Below, in pieces: positions 35,816-48,500 of a DNA stretch of 64,000 bases. How positions within the stretch are numbered: position 1 is the stretch's first letter; every line of letters begins with the position of its first letter. Source of the DNA: Diphasiastrum complanatum (taxonomy: Eukaryota; Streptophyta; Lycopodiopsida; Lycopodiales; Lycopodiaceae); the NCBI GenBank assembly GCA_029204225.1, contig CM055099.1, forward strand, positions 42,524,597 through 42,588,596, written 5' to 3'. The translations under genes and the position numbers were made by a program. Below the pieces are notes generated by a model. That model saw nothing but the letters and a program-made list of their open reading frames with translations. It had not been told where the DNA came from and did no database searches.

Positions 35816-38800
35816 GGTTGTTTTGTCAAAAATTGTTTCATTTAAGGCTAAAGTTTAGAATGATTCAGCTAGGTTTTTGTTCAGCATGGTTTTAGTTCTG
35901 TTTGTTGTGATCAGAGAGAGAGATAGAGAGAGGGAGAATCAGAGAAAGGGAGATTCCTGCAATGTTCATTGGGAATGCCCCATTGTGTTCTCTTTTTTTT
36001 TAAATGGGATGCAGCTATAGCGTAAAGTTGTAAACCTAGGAGTTAATACACCTAAAAGGGACCATCTTGCACCTGAAACAGTCGGCAAACTACACAATCA
36101 TATTCCCCTCAATCAGAGCTTTCATCTGATACCCATATTGCATAAAAAAATTTCAAAAAAAAAAAAAAGGAAAATCCCGAATCGCAAATCGGGATCGTGA
36201 TTCTGATCGCGATTCAGAATCGCGTTGCAACTATGGTTTGAACTAACTCTTATAGTGCTTGAAAATCCAATCAAGTTTCCAAAAAATTCCACTGATATTT
36301 TATATCCCACAATGCTTATACAACGACTAAATGATTGACCCTTACTCATTGCCCTAATCTAGACAAATTTTTCTAGGATTCTAGTATACAGAAAATATGC
36401 ACAACCAAGCTCTATGTCTGCGACTATCTCTAGACAACATAAATTCTCTCCAAAATCTGTTTTTTCACCCTAAACAATGCACCACCCTACCTACAATTGA
36501 TGTGATTCACAACATAAGTTCCAAGGGAATAGACGCCATTGTTGCAACAAATTCACCCCTATCTGCCACGTTATTTGCCTCAAACCAAGTTGAAGATTGG
36601 AAATCGAAGTGCAATGGAGGGCATCAAAATTTTGGTTGCAAGGCAGCATTCCCTTACTAATTAGAGGTTGAAGCAGCAACAATGGAGGCTAGGAAACACC
36701 TTTAGGGGCTAATCTCCACATACTCAACCTTTCTCTCACCCGATTTCCCTAAGAAAATGAGAAAAACTAATGTTTTTTTATCTTCTCTCTTCAAAATGGG
36801 CGGCTGTTTTCTCTCTAAAACAAGTTGTCCTCCCTCTAGAACGAGGCTTTGATACCAATTGTCACAAGCTCCTCTCTCCAAGCTCGAAAAACCTGGAAGG
36901 CTGGTGTGAAGAATGATCCTTCCAACCACAGGTTCGCACCTTGGAGTTCAACTACTTGCTATTCCTATCACGAGGCACATGACATCCAACTGTCCTCCCA
37001 AGCATGCTACTCGTGACCCATGAATGTTGAGTGACTAGGATCCCAACGGCCACACTTCACCACTTCTCTAATACCTTGTCAGGTGGTAACACCGGGTCAC
37101 AAGTTGTGATGCACTTGTCCCAGCTTGGGGCATATGTTCCCTTTGATTACCGACCTTCGCCAATCCTTGGCCTCAGGCCCTCTAGTAACCGGCCGTACCG
37201 AGGTCATACTACTAGTTTGTTTTCAGCTGCAAGTGAACAATACAATAATGTACTATACCAGTTCAAAAAATGGTATAGCAACAAACAAGCAACCACAAGG
37301 AATTCAAAAGAGACTTCTTGAAGGTGTCACTAAGTAGGATATAGCATACAATGTGTATGGCAAAACAACTAAGTCAGCACAAACAATACATAAAGATGCA
37401 TCGATCCAAAAGACACAAATGCCAAGGTAAGTTATGCCTTGGTGTTTTATGGCATGTTAGCAAGAAATCCAAAAATTGTCATTAAGAGGCAGCGTTGGAA
37501 ATTATATATGGCATACTGCTAGCTCTATTGGCACAAGGACATCATCCTATAATGACTAAAATTATAGATTCGCCTAAGTGCTTGAGGTAAACTTTAAGTC
37601 TAATAAAACTTCGGTAATATATGGATATAGACTTATCGTCCTATGGACCAAATGTGAGGGGGCATTGTCCCACTCTTAATGCCTTCTCTCCAATGTGTCA
37701 TTTATTAAGTCCTACAAGTCAAAATAAATGAGGTCCTAGCAGTGTTAAGACTTTTCACATAGAATAGATTTTAGGTAGTACACATAAGGCATCATCAATT
37801 GATTCATGAAGGACATGTCAAATAAGTCTTGGCACTTCCAAAATCATGATAGCAATTGGACCATTGTACATTAACCACTTCATTGATCCATTGACAGCAG
37901 GCTAAGAGGACATTCATTTACTACTAATTTACATAGTACAGAACTTTACATACTTTTCAAATTTATGCTTGAGAATGTGTGCTTGCCCATGATCTTCTAG
38001 ACATGACTGGACCAGCTACTAAAAAAGTCAAACTTTGTTGATGTGAAAATTCAAGGTTTAAGCCTACTTTTGAGTTCTCAATTTAATGGAAGAGAAGATG
38101 ATCCAGAATTCTCCTTAACAAGGCTAGAGAGATGTTCAAAGGTAACTCCCTTATTTTGAGTTATATGAGTTTGATCTTTGAAAAGTGTGAATGCTCCTAT
38201 AAGTAATGAGCTCACATAAAAGTTTACTATCAGATTTTAGAAGGTTGTTCGCGAAAACGAACTTCTAAACATATTCAAAATTGATCTTTTCATTGGTGAT
38301 GCTGCTTCTTGGTACATACTTATTTTCAAAGGATTCATCCATGTTGAAGTTAGATTTCAATATAAAGCAAAAAATTCACAAATGATAAAGGGATGACATT
38401 TATTTAAAAAGATTTGACACCATGACCACAAGGATTATCCAGACTTGATAGCTTACCACCACTGTCTCACCAGCCTTTGGAGTGGATCCAGTTCCCATCC
38501 TCAAATCCTGCAAACACAATGTGTTCCTTGCTTCAGAAATGTTGCATTCTTAGTTTAGTCAAAGGTCTCAAAACAGCCATCAATGAATGGAGAGTGCAAC
38601 TTAGTTAATTAAGCATCCTCCAATATCCATCAAGATGGATTGAAAAGCTTCTAGAACGCAAAGGTATGCAATAAGGCTATTGACATCATGCTTTTAAACA
38701 ATACATGCTTCAATGTCTGATTCAAAAAATAGGAGAAAGATGCTGGCAAAATATTTTAATACATAACGCAAAATGCTTGGAGAGTGATAGCTTTTCTAAG

Positions 38801-39474
38801 TATGATATTCAAAGTAGCATCTCTTCTACATTGTGAGCTTAAGGAGAAACATATATGTTTGGGCTTACCCCTCAACACACACAGTTTTTCCAAGTATGAT
38901 ATTCAAAGTAGCATCTCTTCTACATTGTGAGCTTAAGGAGAAAGATATATATATGTTTGGGCTTACCTTCAACACACCCCAAGTATGATATTCAAAGGAG
39001 CATCTCTTCTACATTGTGAGCTTAAGGAGAAAGATATATATATATATATGTGTTTGGGCTTACCCTCAACCATAGTTGCACTGCGTTTCTGAAATGCATT
39101 TCGAAAATATGGAATTTTTTTCCAGAAACGTTTTTTTAAATTTTTTTTTTTTTTTTTTGGGTTTTTTTTGTGCAATATGGGTACCCGGTGAAAGCTCTAA
39201 TTAAGAGCATAATTACTGTGTATTTTGTCGAACGTTTCGGGTGCAGGATGGTCTAGTTTAGGTGCATTAACTCCTAGGTTTACGCTTTAACTCCCAGGTG
39301 CATTAATAAAAAAACATGATGCCCCAAAATTTAACTCCCTCTGTCTCTCTCTCGCTCTCTCTCTCTCTCGTTATCTCTCTCAGATCCAAGAAACTAAACA
39401 AAAATGCTGAATCATGCTAAACAAAAACCATGCTAAGTGTTCTAAACCAATCACCATATTGCATCGTCCTGAAG

Positions 39475-39556
<82 letters not shown>

Positions 39557-42500
39557 GAATCGTTACACTGCTGTGAATAGGATCATCGTAAAATATAATA
39601 TCGGGCCACATGGCACCAAAATGGAGTACAATGATGTTCCATGAACATAATGAAAACTACACAACTAAGGCTCGTCAGAGTCATGGTAGGAACCATCATC
39701 TGAATCTGTGCCTGACTGCAGATCCCAAGGGTCTGTAGATGAATCAGAACTGGAGGGAGCCATATGCCGTGGTGTGGCCCTGGCTCTGCCGTGTGCTCTG
39801 GCTCTCTGCTGCGTGCTCTGGCTCTGGATCCTCCCCCTGCCTCTACCTTTGCCTCTACCTCTCTCTCCTCCTCTGCCCCCCCTCTGCCTGCCCCCACCCC
39901 TGTGTCTACCCCTGCGTGTCTGTGTGTCAAGTGACTGTGATCCAATGCCCTGGGATGGCCCTACCCACTGTGATGATGCCTGGCCGACGACTGCCTGTGA
40001 TGCTCCACTCCTGTCTACAAAAAGCGAACTCAGCCCCCCCCCAGAACCTCTAGGTCTCCCCCTAGGCCTACGTGTAGGAATGGCTGGCTCCTCCTCTGTC
40101 TCTGCATCAGGGTCCACCAGCAAGTCAGCAAGGTCATCCCCCTGTGCCTCCACCCCCATCTCCTCATCCTCCTTCGTATCCCCCTCAACCCACTCCTCCT
40201 GATAGTCAGCCCCGAGATCCTCTCCACCGTCCAAGCCCTCATAATCCCCCTCCTCATCCCTAGCCCTCTGCCTGTCTGCCCTCCTCGAACGCCGTAGAGC
40301 CCGTGCGTCAGCCTGCGCCTGTCTATATAGATCTCTATAGATCTCATCATCCATCTCCTCCTGCGTGGGTGGTGCCCGAGGAGCAGCAGCTGCCGAATCC
40401 ACCAAGCAAGTGTCAAGGTTCACCTGCAACCAAAAACAATACATTGTTGTCAGCAATTCATTGCATAATTCAAAATCAATTCAGTTCGTCAAAGCACAGC
40501 AAGAAACAGGGGGTGATGATGTGACTCACCTCGAGCATCTGTCCCCCTCCTCGTGTGCGCCTCAGCATACGGCCGTTGGTGTTCACAAACACCAACCGCC
40601 TACACTGCTCGATGGACAACCTGTTCCTCTTCTGCGTGTGATACAAGGCCCAGGTGCTCAAATTTCGCTCGCAAGCTCCCGCTGAACAAAACTGTGCAAG
40701 GACTCTCTCGGCCAGTCGTCGCAGGTCACCTATGTCGCGCCCATGGTAGCCCCACCATGAAACAGGCCTCAACATATCCTCCCTCCGCCGACTCTGCTCT
40801 CCATCGAAAGGAAACTGGTAGCGCTCAAAGATCAGCAGCTGGTATGCAATGTTAGTGAGCATCGGACCTGTTGGCAGAAGAAAAAACATGGCTCGTGTAA
40901 GTCCTCTTGAATTCACACACTAGCAATGAGCACACTACAGTCACTACTACAGTACTTAGCCTACCAAGCAATTTATCACACGTACCTGGTCCAGGCCATA
41001 CGCGCTCCGTGTACTCCACCCATCCCCGGTGTAGCTCCCGATCGTCCCGATCCCGAGTCTCGCACTACAAGGGGTGCAATATGTGGGCTACGACGTGGAT
41101 GGGTCGGTGGAAGTAGTCCCATCTGGCCTCCCAGATACGTGAGATCTCGCGCCTCCTGCAGTAGGAAAATCACAACAATCATGTAACCATAGCTGCCATA
41201 GCATAAAAGAATCGAATCAGACTTGAGTGAGAAACAACAAACTAGACACTGAAGAGTCATACCTGTGCTCGACCAAGGCTGACGTCTGAATCCCCTCGCC
41301 GATGCGGTCCATGAACACGTAAATGAGGCCGAGAGTGCACCCCTCACGGTCTACCAGGCGCAGCACTCTGAAAATGGGTAGAAGGACCCCAGTAATCTCC
41401 TCAGCATCTCTCCAGAACGGCTCACCGAACACAGTGGACTGGAAAAACGTCGCATGTGGGACGTCCATGAACTCTCGGAAGGACTCGCTGGAAACCATCC
41501 GCCGCAATGCGTCCTTCACTAATACTAATCGCTCTAGCACCAAAGTGTAAAAGGCAAAGCGTGTGGGTGCTAGCTTCTTCAGGTTCAAGTGCGAGAAGGT
41601 GCGGAATAGGGCCAGCACACGCCTCTTCCTGGTAACAAAAGTGACCAGGCGCATGGCCGTAGAAGTGACCTGCAACACAGACATCCAGTGAAAAATTTAG
41701 ACAATAGTTGAGATGTGTTTAGCAGCATGGAGCAGGCGTCAATCAAGATAGCATAGCAAATGGAGAAACCAATACCTCTCTGATCCATGGAAGTGCACAC
41801 AGGTCATGGATGAGCAAGTCTATACAATGCGCAGCACAAGGTGTCCACACAATGTTGGGGTGCTCCCTCGTCATAATCTCTCCCATCTGCTTGCAGTTCG
41901 AAGCGTTGTCCGTGACAACCTGAACCACATGCTCTACTCCAATGTTAACAATAACATCTCTGATAACCTCCCATATAAAATCGGCTGTGATGGCGTCACC
42001 ACCTCGAGTGGCATCCACGCCACGTAGGAATACTGTGCCAAGCGGGCAAGAAACCAAGACATTGATGACGGATCGCCGACAAATGTCGGTCCATCCATCA
42101 CTCAATATCGTGCATCCATACCTGCCACAAAACACTCATTAGCCGAATGCAAAAATTGCGCCATGAGTCAACCCTAAACGCATGCAATGGGTTTATGAAA
42201 ACAAAGTACTTACATCTGCCAAGCTGAGCGAATGGAACCCAGCTCCCGCGTAATGGTCTCCTCCTCCTGACGAAGCATCCTGCCTCGCAATGCCTCTCGT
42301 CTGGGAGGCGTCCATGTAGCATCCACGGCTGCCATCTGTGCGCAAAACTCTCTGAACACCCAAATGTCAACAACAACAAAGGGAATGCCGCACTCGTAAA
42401 AGAACTGGCCAGCAAGTCGAGTGCACCGGGCATGCTGCTCTCTCTGCCACCCGCATCGATCAAGCGTCTGCTGTCTGGGCCTAACCTCTCTGTGCTGTAC

Positions 42501-45500
42501 ACATGGCGCTCGTGGTCTAACACGCGAACCAGATGGCTGATCTGTGGGTGTATCACTCTCTCTGGGAGGACCTGTCGAACCATGTGCTGCATCTGTCGCC
42601 GAAGAAGAGGAGGGACGAGAAGGACCCGCTGCTGTTGATCCAACCTACTCATGTGACGCTCTCCCCTCTGAAGTAAGCCTTGCTGCTGCGGGTGGAACTG
42701 GAGTGGCACTGCCTGGACCATGCACTGCACCTAAACCCTACCAAGAACGTGCTGTACTAGGCTCTGCACCCGTAGTAGGCTGTGCCTGCATACCTGTGAT
42801 CCCTGCCTGTGAACCTGCAGCTGCTCCTGCCCCCTGTCCTTGTCTCTGTCCCTGTCCCTATCCAGAAACCTGTGATGCAGCACCCTGTCTCTGTCCCAGT
42901 CCCTGTCCCTGTCCAGAAACCTGTGATGCAGCACCGTGCCCGTACGTAATAGACAACCTCTGTCTCTCCTCATCGGAAATCCTGGGGCAATCAGATATGC
43001 CCAATGCCCGCCCACCCGGCCCTCTGACCCTCAGTCAGTGAGCCCTAACCCTGGTAAGTGATCCTGTGAAGAGACCACCACAATGCAAGCATCTCCATCT
43101 ACGGACTCCCAAGCCATGGTGTGTAGCCACATCCCCCTCAGTAAGCTCAACCTTGCCCCAAAGGCCTCGGCCCTACACCGGCATCGTGTCCACACGAGAT
43201 CAAACCTGCGAACAAAAACAAGCAAACAACCGTTCAGTAGAAGAAAACACATTGCATTGAAAAACATTACCAGCCTAAAACAGAGCTGAACACATCCGAG
43301 CACGCGTCACATTGATTCTAGCAAGATCATAGCAACTGTCAAAAAACACACGAGACAGGGCGAGGGATAGAATAATTCCAGTGCGAGCGAAAACGGGCGA
43401 CTGACGCTAGCATGGGAGTCCTTGCAGGCGTCTATGAGTCCAGTGCAGGCCTAAACCACGCTACTGGCGGATGCTTGCACGATGCTCTAACCCTAAACCC
43501 TAAAAAACATGGAATTAGGGCAACAAAATTGAAATTTGTGCTACAGACGTAGACGGGCAGAACGGAGGTCACAAGAGTCTGTGCGGGCATGTGGAAATGC
43601 ATTCTAGGCTCAGACACCACCTTAATCGGTTGTCCAGAAGCCATTTTCTGAAAATGGCAAAAAAAAACAAGCATTTGGATTGTGGTGTTCAAATCTCGCA
43701 AGGTGTGCCGTAATGGTTGAAACTGACCCCGTAGGAATCACTGTGGACATGAAGAAAGGTGGTCTAGAGCCAAACTGCTCTTGATTTGGTTGCCTACAGT
43801 TCAATGTCAACACTTGCAATAAAACAAGCCTACACTTACCAAAAATCGAAAAACTGATCGTTTCGATCTCCACAAAGCTCAGATCCCCTTGGCACCATGC
43901 ACACCACCTCCGTATCGCTGAGTAGATGCCTGTCGACTATCCACACGCCAAGATCCGATGCCTACAGCTCAAAACAAAAAAAATTAACACCTCCACGACT
44001 GGCGCGATTCTGGCTGTGAAGAGGTGTTCAAAAATTTTTATTTACTATTTTTTTTTAAAAAACGTTTCTGGAACGATTCTGGACTGAGAATCGCGTTTCT
44101 CAGAAATGCGATTTCCGAAACGCTCAGCCCCAGAATCACGTTTCGGTGCAACTATGCCCTCAACACACACAAAAAAAAAAAAGAACACAGAGGATGACAA
44201 ACCCCAATGTGTAAAACATTGCAAAAGAGCATTAGGTGAGTTAGGAGCATTGTCACTTGGGGGACCATCTATCCATATTTAAAACGTTTAACTATATGAT
44301 TAGACACCAGCCTCAATAGTAGGGTCGCTTGGTGGGAGGGAAGGGCAAGATTGTTTTGATAAATTATTTAGTTTTCTTTGTTGAAGAACGATCATCTATG
44401 ACTGGGCCTTAAGTTTGATCCCATCTTTGTCGACTGTTAGGAAGCGCGACTCTATCATCTCCTCAAGAAGAAGATCAGTCTCTTGGTGACTATGTCTCAC
44501 ATGACATCACAAGTAGGTAACAACGACTTTTCCACAACTTACATTCATTTAACCACATTAATGCTAGTTCACAATATGAAAAACTCATATAAATTGTTGT
44601 TCTCATCAAGCCAATAACATCACTAGTGCCAATTCCTATCAAACACCTTTGAAAGTCTTAAAATAGCAAAATAACTAGCACAACGTGAGCTTTTTGCTTT
44701 TTGTCCTAAATCAGCAATACTACGGGAATGCATTTTGCAACAAAGCATAGCAAAAGAAAATTGCTTAACCCACAACCATCTGTTTTTAGCAATTTGGATG
44801 CTACTGACTGCCAGATTTAACTAAAAGATGGCAAGATCATAAGCCCTTTTACCAATGTTTAAGTCCCTATGACATAAGTTCTTACCTAATTGATTTTCCA
44901 TAACAAAAGTATAAAAAAGGAACGGAGAATGGTCACCACCCAGCCACAAACATCTAGTGACCTACTGTATCTGACACTCTTCCATGAATCAAATGAAGCA
45001 CTATGAAGGGTGCATAATGGGGTTTGTCACACAAGCTAAATGCCAATAGATTTTTGAGAAGAAAGATTTTGCACCAACAATCACCTGAAGCTGGTAGATT
45101 GATCACCCATTTTTCTCCGAAAATGTTTTGTCCCCACTCTGGCCTATCTATAGGTGTTGAAGTGGTTAAGAGTCCTACCCTAGAATCTAGAAAGTTACTC
45201 CATTCTCTTGAATCTTTGTTGGGAAACCTCCCTCCCTTTTGCAAATTCAAACGTAACTTCATCCATAAATCTATTGGGCCTAATTAGGACATACCCAATT
45301 GACCAACCCCTTTTGACCCACCTAACTTCAATCACAAATTAGGGTTTCAAAGTCAACAGTCTTTGACCATAAAGGTCCATGACCTTAGAACTGATCATTT
45401 GGCCCATTAAACAATTGAGCTTGTGATAATTTATGATAACCGCAATGATTAGTCATGGGATTGTGATGCAAGAGCTTCTCAGGATGGTCAGTCTAACAAA

Positions 45501-48500
45501 AAGAAGTTCGGACAAGGTTTCTGACCCATAGACAAGAGAGTCAATTAGGCAAGATAGGACAAGACAAGTTACACCCATCAGTGAGAAGCTCTAGAGCTCC
45601 CAATGGTTTTAGTTTTGGTGAAAATAAAGAGAAAAGTTGCTTTCAATGTGAGAAACCATGTCATCTTAAAAAGGACTATAGCTTCAAGAGCGAACGTGGA
45701 AATCTAGGCGTGGACCTCCCCCCAAGTCAAACAAAGTAAAGACCATGGTTTTGAGAGCTAAATCTCACAAGGATGTACCTTAGTGCAGGCTTTTGCAAAA
45801 TGCAAACACAGGCTCTGCAGCCAACGATCATGGTGAAGAGATAGGTGCCAGTTCTTAGAGTCATGGTTCTTTTTTACCAGGTTCCTCACAATTGATAAAT
45901 GTTGCACAAGTAAAAAGGCTTTAGCTACAAACCATTGTTTTTAATCATACTGCTCAGTTGGGTTTGACAATGGCCAAGAAGGGTTGGTCTATGATAAGGT
46001 GATTCCAAAGGTGGAAGTCTCCATCCAGGATATGAAGATCAACTAAATTTTTGGAAGATGGTCCTTGGAAAGCTCAGTTGGTGTTGGGTGTGTGATGGCA
46101 TAGTCGCATTCAATTGGTTGTCAACTTTAGGATGCACAAGTACTCACTAAAATGGAACAGTATACAGACACTCTTCTCCTTGTACTAATGCTTTGGAATT
46201 ATGGCTGTTTTAGAAGGAAATGAAGTAACATGAGAGGGAGAAAATAAAATTACAGGTACTTTTTTGATCTTTTTTTGATGTTTTTCTCAAAGATTTGCCT
46301 TCTAATTTTCTTCCTTCTCACTTGAATGAACATGGAATAGAAATAGCAATCAGTAGTAAACATGCTCTTAGGCCACCCTATAGACTATCACTTAAAGAAC
46401 AGAAAAATTAAAAAAGCAGCTAATTAAATATATTGAGCAAGGTTGGTTTCAACCAAGTAATTCTCCTTTTGGTATTCTTGTTCTGCTAGTACACAGGAAG
46501 GATGGATCCTTTCGCTTTTGTGTAGATTATGGTCTTAATAAGATCAACATAAAGATTTATATCCTATTTCTAAGATAGATGACTTGATCGATGTTCTGAG
46601 GGGTTTGCATTACTTCTCTAAGATAGATGAAGTTTTGGATCAAGGTGGAGAATGTCTTTAAAGCAACTTTCTGAACAAGGTATGGGCACGCACAAGTAGC
46701 TTTTCAATGTATGATGAATGATATCCTCCAACTATACCTTTGGAAGTTTGAGATTGTATATCTAGATGATATCTTGGTCTTTAGTAAGACATGGGCAACC
46801 ATATCTTGCATTTGCGAACAAAGTTACAACTCTTCCATGATAGAAAACTATGACATGCGCAGTAGTTGTATGGACAGAGGACATGAGAAGACTAGCTTGA
46901 GTGTATAATGAACTATCTCTGTCTGGTACTTGGTATATGGGAACTTGTGATGTATATATATGTTGTGGGGCACAAGGGTGGAGAGGCACGTGGAGATTGC
47001 TAATCCATAATTGAGTTTAGGTGGCAAATGAGAGAGCAGTGATTGGACATAGTAATGAGAGAAATGGTTAAACTACAAATGCGTGGAATGACGGTCAATG
47101 ACCCTGTGAGGTAATTAATCGTGTTGTCCTCCACTATGTGGATGATATATGACATTCCTTGAAGAAGACTGTCTAGCCAAACCATCATATATGACAAACT
47201 CATGAGATTCACCAAAATGCAATAAATGTTCTCATATGTTGTAGCCGAGCCATTCCTTTCTACCAATAATTTGTGAATACTAAGCTCCTCAGTACCGAAT
47301 GTGTGTAGGCGTACTATGACTTTCAATCAAAACACCTATTGTCCTGGTATTAGAATCGCCTAAAAGTCAAATATATACTTGCTCATAAAAGGAGATGATG
47401 TTAAATAAGATTTTAGCATATAGAGATAGACTTGTACTCTCTGCGTATGAGGAGATTTTGGGAGGAAAATAGCAAGCCGCAATAAATGCATCCCTATCTA
47501 CACTAATAACACATCCTAGAAGCCTAATTCATATATACCATGGTTGCTCATCTCATCACATAACTATGAGTAGTGGATGTAAGAAATCCATGTACAAGCA
47601 TGATATATCGCTTGATCTTTTGCCACTTCCTGATCATGCCTGCACTGATTCTCAAGTAAACCTAAGAATGGTGATAACCATCTCTCCTGATTCTCATGTG
47701 TCCTTGTAGAAAATAAAATATCTTTGTTGTCAATAAAATCTCATAGATCTTTTTCTAACAATGATGAGTGGATACTATTGCAATTCCAAAATCGTATCCA
47801 CAACAAGAGTGGCTAAGACCCTGTTAGAAACCCCATTGTCGAATCCGATCATTGCTAAGACACAACGAGGTGAAGAACGCTTCGTTACTGCCCATCCATC
47901 GAGGTACTACAACCTCTCCCCCGTGCACTAGAGCCATAGACCACCATCAAGCATAATCCACGACGTCCTATACCACTGTACCTTACACTCGGCCCTCACC
48001 TACCTACATCCTGAGGCCTAGATTAATGTCCCAACCTAACCACCAGTGGAAGAGCTCTTCATTCTCCAAAAGAGCTCTTGGAGATCCACCTCTATATACA
48101 TAGTCCAAGTGTGGTCATCTCCAACCAAAGGGGTTGATGCGGGATCAAAACAAAGGGTCACCTTGTGCCAATGCACGTGGCACTCAAATGACCTATAGCT
48201 CCAAACCAGCGTTCTGCCCCATTAATGAGACCGTCACCTCAGGTAGTATCTGTTGCATGCCCTTATGGGTACTTAACATTCCCTCCCCCTTTAAGAACCT
48301 CCTCCTAAAGGGAGCAAGCCAGGGAAGTTCAGTCTTAAGTAGTCTTCCCTCTCCCAAGTGTCCTCCTCATCTGACTTGCCTTTCCAACGTACCAAAAATT
48401 CAGAAACCAAATAGTTTCTCGACTGGTGTCGACGAACGTTGACAACTTCTCTGGCATGTTTGCAACAAAGGTCGTCAGATCCTCCAATTCAACCAGTTCA

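Larger units (their letters stand above)
31240..36235 (+). mobile_element. hAT-1 transposon, left end missing
   Basis: The sequence parallels hAT-2 (39071-44156) in the opposite orientation from about 31240 to the right terminus GTTGCAACTATG at 36235. That terminus is the inverted form of the hAT-2 CATAGTTGCA terminus. The left terminus is absent, so no target duplication can be tested. It carries a broken transposase on the plus strand and a (GA)n tract after it. Confidence 0.8.
26248..38456 (-). other. FKBP giant intron, 12.2 kb
   Basis: The donor is GTAAGC at 38456 and the acceptor ATGTAG at 26248. It contains gypsy-A, a gypsy RT fragment and hAT-1. The stretches 26248-27550, 30500-31240 and 36860-38456 hold nothing I can identify beyond a weak LTR end near 36850. 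Confidence 0.85.
39063..44164 (-). mobile_element. hAT-2 transposon, complete ends with 8-bp target duplication
   Basis: The element spans 39071-44156 (5086 bp). The left end reads CATAGTTGCACTGCG and the right end, reversed, CATAGTTGCACCGAA, giving terminal inverted repeats of at least 11 bp. The octamer CCCTCAAC stands on both sides (39063-39070 and 44157-44164), the target-duplication length of hAT elements. Subterminal CGTTTC/GAAACG motifs crowd both ends. The transposase is on the minus strand, the same sense as the host FKBP gene. Confidence 0.93.

Noticed and set aside
31982-43205. Domesticated hAT transposase gene
   Set aside because: Both copies have stops in conserved domains, and hAT-2 has fresh-looking termini with a target duplication.
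44954-45262. 102-residue minus-strand ORF
   Set aside because: No recognisable domain, no splice context joining it to the FKBP frame, and no repeat partner.
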